Part shown: one piece after another, positions 21,401-32,765 of the stretch
Layout of the letters: each line of letters starts with the position of its first letter
Position numbering within the stretch: the first letter of the stretch is position 1
Source: Anisakis pegreffii
Taxonomy: Eukaryota > Nematoda > Chromadorea > Rhabditida > Anisakidae
Length of the DNA: 64,000 nucleotides
Direction of reading: 5' to 3'
Assembly: GCA_035041965.1 (NCBI GenBank)
Contig: JAPYMA010000865.1
Location: forward strand, 62,001 to 126,000
Position numbers and translations under genes: made by a program
The notes under the pieces: model-generated
Seen by the model: only the letters and a program-made list of their open reading frames with translations
Told to the model about the DNA's origin: nothing
The model's database searches: none

Positions 21401-22580
21401 GATCAAGAAGTCGAAAACGGTTGGCATTCTTCAAGAGTATTGATGAAAGAAGTTGGAAAAAATTAATGACAGATTTTATTCATGAAAAGGTTTTCAGCGC
21501 ATTAAAGTGACGTTCTATATTCCATTTTGTGATGGGGATTTTGCCTAGCAGGTAGTGCGCTAGCACCGGGTTTCAATTCCTTATGGTTTGGTTCTACATA
21601 CTGGCGAAACATTTTTCTCATACATCTATAGCATGTTCATACAATCATGATTTTTTGCTGCCCTTCGCAGAATTTTTTTAAATGGTTGTGGAAAAGTTTT
21701 ATGTTTTTTGTTGTATTTTTTGTTTCTTAATATTGGATTTTTTTCTGTTTTTATATCTGATCCTAATGACCATGTCTATCCATAACAAGATGATGGAAAC
21801 ATAGATAGAATTTACAATAAGAACATTTTCTGAATAGACATGCTCGTTATGATCAGATTCAAAGAAACAAAAGAAATCTCAAAACTAAAAAAATGTAGAA
21901 ATGTCTTTAGGAAGAAACATGGAAGTTATGGGGAGGGCAGCAAAATATCATGGTTGCTTGAATATGCTGCTGTAGATGTATGAGAAAAAAAATTCCGTCA
22001 ACATGCGGAACTAATCATTAGGCATCCAGACTTGGTGCTAGCGGATTACCCGTTAGGTAAGGCCGTCGTTGATAGATGGAAATTGAGAACGTCACTTCAG
22101 TACACTGAAAATCTTTTCCTCATCATATCTGGTCTCCCATTTGTGCTTCGCAAAAACTTATTACACCAGCTCGAGACGCAAATCTTATCAGGAAACGTTG
22201 GATTAAGTTCGTGACATTTTCTTGTCAGATATGGTTTTTAACCATTCTGTCAGTTCAAACATGCAACTTTCATTCAATACTGTCAGGAACAGCGCTATTG
22301 AAATTTCGTTTTCGGTCAATAGATCTGTTGTCATAATGATCTGATGAATGAAGTATTTAAATGAATGAAGTATTTTAAAATTCAGATTCGAGACAAACAA
22401 GCATTGACGTGCCAGCGGGCAAGTCCACTCGAGTATGTCGGAGCACGTCTTATTGAAATACCCATAAATAAACTTGATTGCAGTGTTTCGTTGTTATCGA
22501 ATGACGCATCAGCTATTATTATCTCATCTCATTTTGTAATCCTTTGTACAGTTTTTTTGATGAGGATATCGTTGTTGTAA
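18437..22580 (+). CDS. Leucine-rich-repeat protein with LRRCT cap and hydrophobic tail
   Basis: Exons 18437-18481, 19495-19585, 19790-19942, 20420-20518, 20932-21089, 21278-21419 and 22386-22580. All phases agree (2, 0, 0, 0, 2, 0). Repeats read ISAIPVQMLAAVRSHLRKV, VTFHGNNFQDLPDSALFG, LEVLNISANYIVNLHSNAL, LLVLDISNNEI, YIDLSYNYLTSVP, LRYVDLRQNFLQTL and ETLDLSRNHFRRLDDTF. A cysteine-rich C-terminal cap follows (NSFYCNCESVDYISWI in exon 6, ALTCQRASPLEYVG and LDC in exon 7). The end is strongly hydrophobic (HFVILCTVFLMRISLL, stop), suggesting a membrane or GPI anchor. LRR ectodomains of this type bind proteins at cell surfaces; the partner is unknown. AATAAA lies at 22715. The tiny 45-base exon and the 5' end are less certain. 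Confidence 0.85.
18590..18800. repeat. Pyrimidine tract followed by purine tract
   Basis: The plus strand is C/T-rich at about 18623-18658 (cccccactcccctcccc) and then nearly pure A/G from 18666 to 18780 (aggaaaagaggagacaggag type). Open frames in all directions here are compositional artefacts. It lies in the 18482-19494 intron of the LRR gene. Confidence 0.6.
20650..20790. repeat. Cluster of CGCTA/TAGCG motifs in an LRR intron
   Basis: Within the intron 20519-20931: repeated and partly inverted short motifs (agcggaattagtccgct, cgctaaaccgctgacc, gaattccgctaac). Probably a remnant of a small repeat element; no coding potential. Confidence 0.4.
21147..21205. repeat. 26-bp perfect inverted repeat, 7-base loop
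   Basis: GCTTCTTGACATCGCTTTTA plus ATACG is followed by the loop TCTCCAA and then the exact reverse complement ending at 21204. One more T:A pair closes it. It sits in the 21090-21277 intron of the LRR gene. Three imperfect copies of gcaaagatatg follow directly (21203-21241). Confidence 0.9.
21543..22064. mobile_element. Foldback (MITE-like) element in the last LRR intron
   Basis: The two halves of this roughly 520-base stretch are inverted copies of one another. The left end gcctagcaggtagtgcgctagcacc pairs with the right end ggtgctagcggattacccgttaggtaaggc. ttctcatacatctatagcatg pairs with ctgctgtagatgtatgagaa. atctgatcctaatgaccatg pairs with catgctcgttatgatcagat. Arms are diverged and run almost to the centre, with no open frame for a transposase. 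Target-site duplications are not evident. Confidence 0.75.
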
Positions 22581-22714
22581 CCCAATGAACTGTGAACGTT
22601 CCAAGGGCAGTTTATTCACATTTATTCCCGAATCTGTAACAATGATATTGTCAAATTCGTTTCATCTCTCATTAGCGCATAAACTGTTACCTATGAGAAT
22701 TTTTCGCACTTCCC

Positions 22715-22720
22715 AATAAA
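22715..22720 (+). terminator. Poly(A) signal AATAAA of the LRR gene
   Basis: First canonical hexamer after the LRR stop codon, 134 bases downstream, in non-coding sequence. Confidence 0.5.
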
Positions 22721-25494
22721 CATCTTTTTTTCGCTCTGTTTAAGCGAAGACCAGATATTGCACTAAATGGGCTTGTCTATAATAGAATGAATTGTATGGT
22801 AACGTGATCGTGTTATAAAACTTTCGGGGCGAAATATTGTTAGAGTGCTTTATAGCACTCATGAATTCATTAATTGTTCTGTTCGATATGGAGACAAGCG
22901 ATGAATGCAATGAAGCAAACGAACTGCTTGGTTCTCGACTTTAATTGATGGTGTATTTAACTTGGCGTCGTTGTGGGTTCTCTATTCAATGTGATCTTCA
23001 TGAGAGGTTTCACGTTTTAGAGTACGTGTGCAAATCTGATGGGAAGAATCTTGTTAAGTGCAATAAATGATTTATTGTCATCAAGGCACATGTCACTGTT
23101 TCGTTCTTAAAGATTTTTTTGCATTCTATATGAAATGTTCGTTGCAGTGCACATCACCAGCACATTACCACCGTACAAAAAGGTTGCAATTCTAATTTCA
23201 ATTCAAATGGTGCAGCAGTATACGTCGTCCCTTCCACACGTAGCAATGGCATGCAAATGAAACGAGAAACAAAATCATAGACTTGTTTTCGCAATTAATA
23301 CATATTTAAATTAGTTTGAATAGATTTCGCGATTAATATGTATTTTTTTCATGCCAATGTCTCGAGAAGTATTTCCAACAAGCGTGTGATTATTTGCACA
23401 TTTTCATAAGCACTGAAGTGGTTAGTTTGACGACTGTTTTCACCAACCACTTGTCGTTAGAACGAAAGTAATCATTTTTCAATGGATGCTTGTTGTTGTA
23501 GACGTGATTACAAACTGTGGTGGAAAAAGTGACGAATGCAAGAGAATCATTAGCATCAAATTGATTTCCGTACAATAGCGGTTCTAATGTATTTAACATT
23601 GAGCTGGATACACTAGAATCATCTAGGACTTCAATTTCTTGTTATGTCAAAAAAGCAAAAAGGACACGAATCAATGACACCTTTACTCGCCAGCACAGAT
23701 TCCTCCCCACTCTCTCCCCCTCCACCCCCACCCCACCACCACCCCCACCCCCGCCTTTCAGTGGCGGACAGACTGCAAATCAACCGGACGTTGCGCATTT
23801 ACCTAAAACGGAATTTGAGCATTTGAGTAAAGAGTGAAAAGATTTTAGAAAGTAAGCGAAAGGCTCAGGTGTCCGTTGAATATCTCAATAAATATAAGCA
23901 TCAGTTGATAACGAAAGCAATAAGAAAATAACTAAGCGATGATAACGAAATTCAACGATGAAAAACAATCAACTAGCAGCAGCCTGCACTACTTGAAATT
24001 CTGAATCATTTTGGTCTTGTTGCATCCTCTCCTAGGGAAAACAAACATGAATGAAACTTCATTGCATTGTCACATAACCTACTGAGAGTCAAATGATCTA
24101 GAAAACTTGAACGGAATGCTGATGTTGCATTTAGAGCAAGCTTTTGAGGTGTAACTGTGACTATTCAATATGGACCCGTTAGCATGAGTAGGAATAGCTA
24201 AACTCTAATTTAGCACTTACCAGTGCAAATATGTCGATTTTGGAAAAAACAAGCATTCTCTTGCAAACCAAAAGTAGCGACATAACGGAAAATCGAAAAA
24301 AATAGCTTGCCAAAACGTTAACGGAAGAAAATAGCGCATATTACGTTTGAGATTTCTTTTAGCTGATGATTTTTTCACTATTGATTTCCGTTAGATAAAA
24401 GTTGTAACGAGCTGCCGTCTTACCGAAAAAAAGCAGCTTTGCTAGTAGCGCAATTGCGCGGCACATCTGCTACAGTGAACAAGCAGCACCCATGCATTTA
24501 TTTCGAAAGTTTGCCGGTCTTCACACAGTGGGAAGTATTGCTTGCAGCCACTTGGATCATTGAGCTCAAGCGATAGGACTATGATATTTGATATGTCATA
24601 ACCTGAATTATCACAGGAAATGTGCTGATGACTAGAGATATTCATCCGGATTTCACTGAATAATTTCTCCCAAACAGTTGCAGCTAAATATCACTTCAAT
24701 ATTAAAAATAAAGAACAAATCAGTCGCTCGAAATTTCCAGTCGTTGTCGGTATTACATTAATGAATTGTGTCAGATATGGTTTAAGAATGAGACTATAGA
24801 AAATTGTTTACATCCACAAATTTATAGGGCGAGAAAACTGGCGAAACGCAACGATGTTGCAAAGGCTCAGTGGACTTTTCACATTATTACGATTATTTAT
24901 TATTTCTACCATTGTAATTTCTGGAGCTCGCTTACCAGGTATAATAATCGTTTGAAATGACCAAATCATAGTAATATTTACATAGCCATCAAACTTCAGC
25001 CAACTTCTGCCAATTAAAAATTCAGCACTTTTAGGATTAATCTCGAAGAGTTGCGGATTGTTAGTCTGGAAAATTGAAAAAATTCGAAAAGATAATCTGT
25101 CTATGCGACATGAATGGGATCATTCTTATTGTTAGGAGGAGCGTTCTTCAGCTGATATGTCTGAAAGCGGCATGATATATCATTTTTAGAATCTTGAGAC
25201 CATAAGCTTCAAGTCAGATACAAATAAAAATCACAACGTCAAATGGACTGAGTCCCATGTCATCTGAAAACGACCTATGATCATCTAGAGTAGTGATGTT
25301 TCTACTACAGCCGGACTGTTTTATTTCTGTTCTTCGTGTCTTGAACCGAGGAATAGAACAGAACAGTTTCAGAAAAAAGACTCAAGGAATAGAACGGAAC
25401 AACTGAAGGGATTTTGCTAAAAGTGTGAACTAGAAACATCATAACTAATGCTGTTCGAAATGTGTTGTTTTGTGTATAGATACTAGATTTTCAG
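22721..25494. other. Mostly no confident gene; C-rich tract
   Basis: Contains one minus-strand candidate exon (23390-23603, separate entry) and a C-rich low-complexity tract at 23700-23755 (ccccacccccacccccgcc). Two direct copies of a ggaatagaac motif at 25350-25410 make up the rest of note. Confidence 0.4.
23390..23603 (-). CDS. Candidate exon with a VWA-like strand motif
   Basis: The minus strand reads an acceptor (ctagtgtatccag), then a frame with MLNTLEPLLYGNQF and DANDSLAFVTFSTTVCNHVY, open to a TAA at 23390 or to a donor after NDKWL. The D-x-LAFVTFS-x-x-V block resembles the strand after the first helices of von Willebrand A domains. No MIDAS motif (DxSxS) was found in the upstream minus strand, so this is only a suggestion. 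Confidence 0.3.
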
Positions 25495-26967
25495 TCATTA
25501 ATAAGACAAGCAATAAGAAAACATCAGTTGAAAGGGTGAATGCTTCATGCATGTTTTCTTTGACTAAGCAATTCATTTTTGGAAAGGAGACAATATCAAC
25601 GGGATATTTGTTATCAACATCCACGACAACAAAATTCGTAGCGACTGACATCAAAAGTCAGCTGCTGTTTCTTCAAGAAAATCACGCGTTTGCTATCAGT
25701 CACGCTTAAATTTAGTATCACACTCGTTGCGGTCACAGCTCAACCTCGCGTTTTACTACTGGTTTAAGCTCGGTGCTTATGTGTATTATCTTCACGCTAA
25801 CAGTTCTGTGGAGATTTTAAACTGACTAAATGTTTCCACTATTCTCCAATACCATCTGATTTGAACTACCTCTTCGATTAATCGGGTCTAAACGTTACCA
25901 CGAACACGGAAGAAATTTCAGCAAAAAGATCAACGAGCATCAATACATACGAAACTGCACACTTTTCTGCGAATCAGACAGTGCAAATAAATTCCAATGA
26001 TAACTCAATTTCAAAGATCTCTGAAGGTCAACTATCATTTCTTCATACTGTTTCTGTTTTCTGAATAGTTTTAATATCAATTGAATATGATTTATTCTCG
26101 CGTGACATTTTTCATACAATCTATGCCCTCCGCTGAAATTTTCACCGTCAGTGAAAGTTACGTAGTTCGCTGGAATTTTCAATTAATGCGGCGCACCAAA
26201 CGAGCTCAACATCCTTTCGGTGGTTTCTTCATACACTGTTGTGATTTCGTAATTGAAAATCATACCTCAGTCAACAATCTTCAGAAACTGCTGCTAAATC
26301 TGGTAATAATTCCATGGAAAACAAGGTACGATATGATTCCACATTTCTGTTGACTTTTTAATAATGTTAGCCTCAAATGAGTTAGGCGTATTGAGCTTTT
26401 GCTTTTCCTGAACCAAATTTTTAATATCGCCAGTTTGTTGCATCCGTTTACATTAGAATTCCTAGGCAAGGTCGAATGATGTGTATTTGTAACTCAAGTC
26501 ACTTATTCGAGCCATTCCACAATAGTATAGGTAATGTTTTCAGAGCGCGCCAGTAGTGTTGCCTTGGCTACGAGAATTGTGAGTTTTAAATTGGAATTGT
26601 TCTGTTGCAAATCAGCTCGCATCATCTATTCAAAATGAGTTACTTTGAGATTGCAGTATAGTATGCATGAAAAAGTCTTATGAAAACGTGCCCATCTGAC
26701 CTACAAGTAGTGTTCTTATACAGTTCAACAAAGAAACGCTTTTGCAGATATCGAAAAATGATCAGTGAGAGTGAGTTCCGGGAAAAGTTTCGGGAAGTCA
26801 TAAGATTGCTGATATTGACATTTTTAATGTGGATTACGTGGATAATAATGGTAATGCTCACGTGTATCCGATACTGTCAAAGTCGTCGTGGTGGGGAAAA
26901 AATCGACGGCAAAGAATCGACGCGACGGAATGAAGGAAGAAGCAATGCCTTTATATTGCTGATTTGA
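25495..26967 (+). CDS. Candidate single-pass membrane protein, four exons
   Basis: Exons 25495-25535 (acceptor actagattttcag), 26152-26302 (aaattttcaccgtcag), 26544-26578 (gtaatgttttcag, donor att/gtgagt) and 26724-26967. The junction phases agree (2, 0, 2). The second exon has ESYVVRWNFQLMRRTKRAQ and two adjacent cysteines. The last has the charged lead SESEFREKFREVIR, a membrane segment LLILTFLMWITWIIMVMLTC and a basic tail (YCQSRRGGEKIDGKESTRR) whose DNA is GC-richer than its surroundings. No family is recognised. Overlapping minus-strand frames compete with the first two exons, so the last exon is the firmest part. Confidence 0.4.
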
Positions 26968-26988
26968 AATGATTGAAATCTTCATTAG

Positions 26989-27209
26989 ATCATATCATAT
27001 TCGAATGTGAAGAGAACGATATTAAAGTTGAAATTAGTGTCGTTATTCATCCCCACAAAAAAGTCTCAGTGCTCTTGCACAGGGTATTTCGGAAGCAATC
27101 TTTATTTTATGATTCACACGAACAATTCAGCAAAAATCATATGCATCATAACCATTTACCACTACAAATTGTTTTTTTAATATTGCTGTTCATAAGGCAT
27201 TTTAAATGA
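26989..27209 (+). CDS. Candidate exon with hydrophobic C-terminal tail
   Basis: After an acceptor (gaaatcttcattag) a frame stays open for 73 codons: HIIFECEENDIKVEISVVIH, later HNHLPLQIVFLILLFIRHFK and a stop. It lies just 3' of the membrane protein candidate and may be a further exon of it or chance. A donor-like agg/gtattt in the middle could shorten it. Confidence 0.22.
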
Positions 27210-27784
27210 TCCTTGTTAACATAACCAGCAGTGCGAAAATCCATGTCATCCACATAAGACAGACTATTAAGAGCAAGATTCTAGCCCACATCTTCCTGAA
27301 AAGTTGAACGAATGTTCATTTTCGAAGTAATGGTTCCGGGCGACGCAAAATAATGAAACTTCCAATATCTTTTTTAACTATCAGTTATTAAAGTCTTGAG
27401 TTTTGGCCGTCTTATACGTTTGTTATTGCTTGGTTGGTAGCTGCACGAGGAATGGTTCAAAATGATCAAGGACCTTAGCAAAATTCATCATTCGTGTTAT
27501 TAACGATCAAGCGTCATAACCTTATAGCACTTTGTTGATTGTTTTCTGTACTTGGCAGTAAAAGGTTATTCTTCACGATTAATGCGCTTTTCGTTCCTGC
27601 AATGATTTGCATCTGTGATTAAGATGGATATGCTCTACTCTTCACATGTAAGGTACTTTGAATTTCCACAGTTCCATGGTTCCCCGTGCTGAGGTTTTGT
27701 CAACCGCAATAAGAATCCATTCTTCGCAGCCGAACGAACATGCTGTGCTTGACCAACTCTGTCTGAGGCTGAATCGGCGCAAGG

Positions 27785-29127
27785 TTACGAAAGGTTTCTA
27801 GAGAGCATATCCAAAATGATATCTTTGTACATACCATTCAACATATTAACTACCGTTGTTTGGTGTTCAGATGCTTTGTTGATGCTTGAACTTTTAGTGA
27901 TCGTTTCTCGAACAATTCTTCGCGTAATTGTGGCAACTTTTGATTTTTCAGGCCGTACTGGCGAGTTGGTTGTTTTATCTGTAGGGAAACTTTGCATTCG
28001 GTTTCATTTGGTTTTTTCGGGTGCTTTGTTTTCAAACTTTGAGTTAGGTGTTTTTCTGTAAACTTGTAACTGTAAAGGTTTGGCAGAAGGATTAACAGCA
28101 ACTAAAATGCAGCAATTAAACACAGTTTAGTTTCCACATTTTTTTTTGAGCAACGGTTTCGGTCCATATGCAACAAGAATTTGTGATTGCTGAAGAACTT
28201 AAGTTTTGAAACGAGTTGCGATTGCGGTCACGGGAACCGCTGATCTACTATTTTGCGAAACTCGTGAAATTAAGGATTTGGCGATCACAGTAAAATATTG
28301 CAGCGGATTACATTTGGGTTTATACTTAAGCGGAAGCCGTAACGGAGCTAAGGTATCTATTAGACAATTAGATAGTTCTGTTATAGCGGTTCGACGTATC
28401 AAGTAAACGAATAACTGAGTTCCAAGTATAAATCTCCACATAAGGCTGAGCTCAAATATAATCCATCGCGATAATTCAGTCTGATTGTCACTGATAGCTT
28501 TCATTAAATTCTGGCAGCCTCAATCGACAAAAATTTGAAAATTGAATGATTTAGTGAATCATCGAGTGCAGCAAGCTGTCGTGATTGCTATATTACCGGA
28601 TGTCCTGATAATACAAGGGAGCAATACTTGAATAAGGTTTTTGCAACTTTGCTACCTGACTGCCCTCCAGATGAGGTTTTTGAGTGCTCTCCATGTCGAA
28701 TATCCGTCAATTGATCAGTGTAGAATCCAGATGATTCATCTGACATTCTGGATTTGAGCGCTTTCTTATTAGCCAAGGTACGCGTCGGAGTTTTGGTTTT
28801 AATTGCTGATAGCAGACGATTTAATTTAGCTCTTTTTACATCGTTTGCAAGTGATGCTAAATGATGTGCTGGTTCGTCACTGAACGGAGATGTGGTGCTG
28901 ACGTGTCTTCGAGAAGTGCTGTTATTGATGTAAAAAGCGTCTTTCTGATTGTTCGACGACGGAGCGGACTGTCGTTCTATAATCTGAGCTGATGAGCACG
29001 GCGTTTTAGTCGTTGTAACTTCGTTGTGAGCAATCTCTTTGGTCAGTTAGTTTCGTAGAAGTAAGAATTGGATTCCTCATTGAAGGTTTTTCAGCAGCTC
29101 TAGTCAGTAAATTGAAATTTGACAAGT
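27785..29127 (-). CDS. Ser/Thr/Lys-rich gene fragment, two or three exons
   Basis: The main exon is open for about 150 codons on the minus strand (29040 down). It ends at a cag/gtagca donor after 28656 and contains KTPCSSAQIIERQSAPSSNN, ANDVKRAKLNRLLSAIKTKT and RMSDESSGFYTDQLTDIRHG. An acceptor gcaaagtttccctacag starts the next exon at 27978 in the matching phase (DKTTNSPVRPEKSKVATITR), open to TAA at 27785. Upstream, 29127-29041 (acceptor ttatggttctacag) reads LSNFNLLTRAAEKPSMRNP in a frame one base off, so the two parts join only with a frameshift or an unseen junction. It looks like an intrinsically disordered, phosphorylatable protein. No domain is recognised. Confidence 0.5.
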
Positions 29128-30910
29128 CTGTAGAACCATAAATGAAATTATGATTTCGATAACTTTCACCTTTGAAATATGGTGAAAGAATATAACATTT
29201 TGAAAAAATACAACATTTTGACTTCACATTTCGTGTTTTCGTCGATGAGTGTATGAACGATTGGTATGAAGCATAAACGAGCAGCATCATAACTGATGTG
29301 ACAGTGGGAACTAACCGTGCGGTTGAGACGCTTCAACGAATCTCTGGGCGATTACGATAGCTAGTAAAGAGGAGAGTACTATCCTCCAATTATACGGCTG
29401 AAATTTTCAATTCATGTTTGTGAACTTGTTTCCTTGAATAGAGTTTTCCTTTATTACATCTCCCTAAATGCAGTTTTTTTTTTTGTAATCTGCTTCTCAC
29501 GTGAGTTGCGAGTTTATTGAACGGGAGCTGCAACCATATTTCTCTCCGTCGAGTGCTCTGAACAGACAGACTTCATCTAGGATTCGAAACGTTCAGTTCA
29601 ATGAAATTTTTTCACAGTCACCGTTCCATCCATCAAGCGACGTGTCATAAAGGAACTGCAGGTCGGTATATGTCGACATATGCGGACCATACAGTGAACA
29701 TAACTCAATAAATTAAATTAGTTAACCAATTGACAGCACAAAAGAACAGACCATTTCAAGAACGTATAAAATTTTAAACTGAAATTTCTGTGCTCTTCAG
29801 CACTTTCATTGAAAGATTTCTGATGAAGAAATGAACAGAATGCGATGAAACATTTGCATTTTCAATGGGGTTTGTGCTGATTTTAACTGGAGGCTTAATG
29901 CTAGATCAAAGACACTCCAGAAACGTCTGCTTTAACTGAAATGATTTCCTGTTCGCACTAATCAAACGTTCGCAAAGTCCCTGAAGCAAGCAACAATGCA
30001 TTTTCATGAGCAGATTTCAATAAATGTTTGGCTGCAACAACGCAAATAATTGCTCCAAATTTCTACTCGGTGATTAATTGTTGAAATTATGATCGGATGA
30101 TAGATTCATTAATCTTCATAATTGGAGTTTGTGTTTGGCGGCAGCGATCATCATGAGAAGGTAATCGTTTTGGAATTTGGACGATTATTAAATCAGTCGT
30201 CAATTCAGGTGATTACGGTAATCTGAAAATTATTGCTGCCTTCATCAGTTGTCGGTTTGTTCAAATAAAACTTTCGTAAAGGTCATCCCTCAGCATTAAT
30301 ACGCACTCTATGTGTGCGTGTGCATAATTGACATAATCAGTGAAAAGTTAAATGCCGAAACGATTTGATTGAATGAACAATTTGTGATTGTATGTTCGGG
30401 TTGGTGTTTAGTTGGGAGTAATGAAATAATGGATATGCATTTATTATTGATTCGTTTATGTTACAATAACGACTAGATTAAATGATCATCAGCGCACTTA
30501 ATTGGACGATCATTATCGACTTAATGTTAGACACTGCCCCATTCATATAAATCATCGTTAATATGCATCGATATTTTATGATGCCGACATCTTATTCTAG
30601 TCGAAATTAAGTGTAGGAAAGCAATTCATCATCTAATTCTGCTTGCTGCACTGATTTTTTGAGCTTTCAAACGATATGTTTTCATTCGTTTTTGCGAAAC
30701 AAGAATTTCACGTTCTCATCGTATTCGTAGCAATCCAAGTCAGAGGGAATGAGGGAGCTTGATACATCGCACAAATTGATTGAATGCGATCAGAACTAGC
30801 TCATATTCCAAATAATGAGGAAAAAAGATTATTAATGAAATTTCATTCTTCAGGCTTCATTTTATTTGCTCATCATTAACATTTGATGTTCTAATCCATT
30901 GCAGGTTTAG
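29128..30910. other. No confident gene
   Basis: A minus-strand open stretch at about 29346-29175 (SLKRLNRTVSSHCHISYDAA) could be a further exon of the Ser-rich gene. The rest holds no recognisable feature. Confidence 0.3.
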
Positions 30911-31050
30911 CTTAAAGAACGTATGCTTCAACTGGACGCTATTCAACGGTTGAAAAACATGGTCTCTTGCGGACTTCATTTTGAGCCTGGTAATTATGCT
31001 GAACAGATTAAATTGCTTGAAAAGGCAAAATTCAAGATGTTCGACCCTTA
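30911..31050 (+). CDS. Candidate helical exon
   Basis: Follows gcaggtttag and reads LKERMLQLDAIQRLKNMVSC, then GLHFEPG with a good donor (cctg/gtaatt). If unspliced it continues through EQIKLLEKAKF to TAA at 31050. Helical and amphipathic, no family recognised. The opposite strand is also open here. Confidence 0.28.
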
Positions 31051-31554
31051 AGGTGTTTTGTGAGTGTTTATAAGACCCCCAGAAAGGATTGAAAAGACAC
31101 TGAAAAGAATTAGAATGATTGTTTGTGAAGAAAATAGAAATCACAAGGTAGGCGTTGATGTCTCCGACTGTGTGTCAAGTGAAGAATTGGTTTGATGTCA
31201 CGATCTGTTAAATCCAAACAGCAAACATGCTATTCGCAATTCACCACAAACAACTTCCGGTTCATTCGGTTACATTTTTTCTGCTACAACGCATACCACT
31301 CACATAATTAGTCATTATTTAGGATTAATATTATTGCGGATTTGGCTCTGTTATGAATTAATAGCACTGCATTTTTAGGTTTACTCGATGCAAACATCCA
31401 ATAAACTAATTATCTGCTTATTTTATAATCATAATTTTTTCGATCTATTTTGATAAAATTAGCCGAAAATAATGGAAATAAAAGTATCTCATAATCTATA
31501 GTGAGCTGAACAGTCTGCATATTGTTGAAGCTAAATTCAGCTAGAAAGCTAATG

Positions 31555-32765
31555 CCGACTGTTAGAAAAAACTTGCGAATGTGATTTCGAACACTCAGGA
31601 ATGCTTTCTCATTCGAATACTACTTTGTTTTCAAAACATTTTCTTTTACTGAAACGTGCAATTGCCAATCAATCTGACACGAGCTACGGTATCATTCCAA
31701 AGCCAATGAGTTTTTAAACGTTAATTCAATGTATCATTCAGATCTCCTCGTGATTGTTTAACGATATGATCAAATGAGTTTCACCCCCTGAGAAAAAACA
31801 AACAACTAAATTCAACGATTCAAAGTTTGCTCATGATGTTTTGACACTTTTCATTAAATAGATATATAATTAACGATAAATGATGCAATTTACAACTTCC
31901 TACACCTGAGAGCATTCCCTCCGCAGATGACTCTTCACACCTATTAAATGAAACAATATAATTCTTAGCATGCCGCAACACTCTTTTGCGGCACGAACAC
32001 TCAAATGTGTTACGTAACAAATGAAGATCCGATAATTACGTAATATTTAGGAGGTGTGTTTGCAAGGAAATTGCTCGGAAAAGATTATCACTAATAGTAA
32101 GACAAAATGTGAACGTAAAGTTGGTTTTCGATATGCTCAAATTAGCATATGAGGAATTTAAGAAGTATATGAAGGGTATCGGTGAGATGCTGAATATCTG
32201 TGCATTCAGATCTGCTAGTAAACCTGGATCCTTCAACACACTGATCAGTCGTAATCACAAATCGTTTGATCAAATCATCAAGTGAATTTGAATCGTTAGT
32301 GGTTAGCGTTTCTGCCGACAAAGAAGTATTATCTGTTTAGTCATAATTTAATAGCTATAGTATTATAGTAGTAATGAGTTGAGTTTATACTGGATGATGG
32401 GCGTAATGAAACTTGGTTTATCGGCAAAAGTTTTGTATTACATGGATTAACGGCATTACTCTTGTCAATCAGCTGTTGTTTATACAGCACCAATCACCGT
32501 AACAATTTTCCGTATTAGTTTCCATCTTCACGAAGCCAATATCGTCTGTTGAGGTCATCCGATCTCTCAACTGATGAACCACTCAATAATAGTTTCGTTC
32601 GATGAATATCTCACATAGAGAACACAGCAACAATTTCACGAACTCTTCGGAAGTTCGTTTAGTGAGGAGAAGTGAGTTTATATCAAGGCGTCATACGGTG
32701 ATTATTGCTCATATACTGGATGATGGGCATAATGAAACTGTTAGAAAAAACTTGCGACTGATCAC
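31555..32765. repeat. Short dispersed direct repeats
   Basis: ctgttagaaaaaacttgcga occurs at about 31559 and 32739. tactggatgatgggc(g/a)taatgaaact occurs at about 32389 and 32714. At the second site the two repeats abut, as if both were pieces of one longer repeated unit. Confidence 0.6.
32051..32285 (+). CDS. Candidate terminal exon, helical C-terminus
   Basis: After the acceptor cgtaatatttag the frame is open for 77 codons to TGA: CKEIARKRLSLIVRQ, LVFDMLKLAYEEFKKYMKGI, then SRNHKSFDQIIK. The amphipathic helical character and length suggest coding. The antisense frame is also open (32036-32239). No family recognised and no nearby AATAAA. Confidence 0.35.

Noticed and set aside
23644..23826. 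Pro/His-rich frame with ATG
   Set aside because: Driven by the C-rich tract at 23700-23755.
25445..26169. Minus-strand exon pair (26169-25951 and 25644-25445), reading TFTDGENFSGGHRLYEKC and FVVVDVDNKYPVDIVSF
   Set aside because: Phases match, but the pair overlaps the plus-strand chain 25495-26302, which has more consistent signals; only one can be right and neither has homology.
27979..28070. Minus-strand reading LQVYRKTPNSKFENKAPEKT followed by an in-frame TGA, suggesting a pseudogene
   Set aside because: A strong acceptor (tttccctacag) just after the TGA joins the upstream donor in the right phase, so the stretch is better explained as intron.
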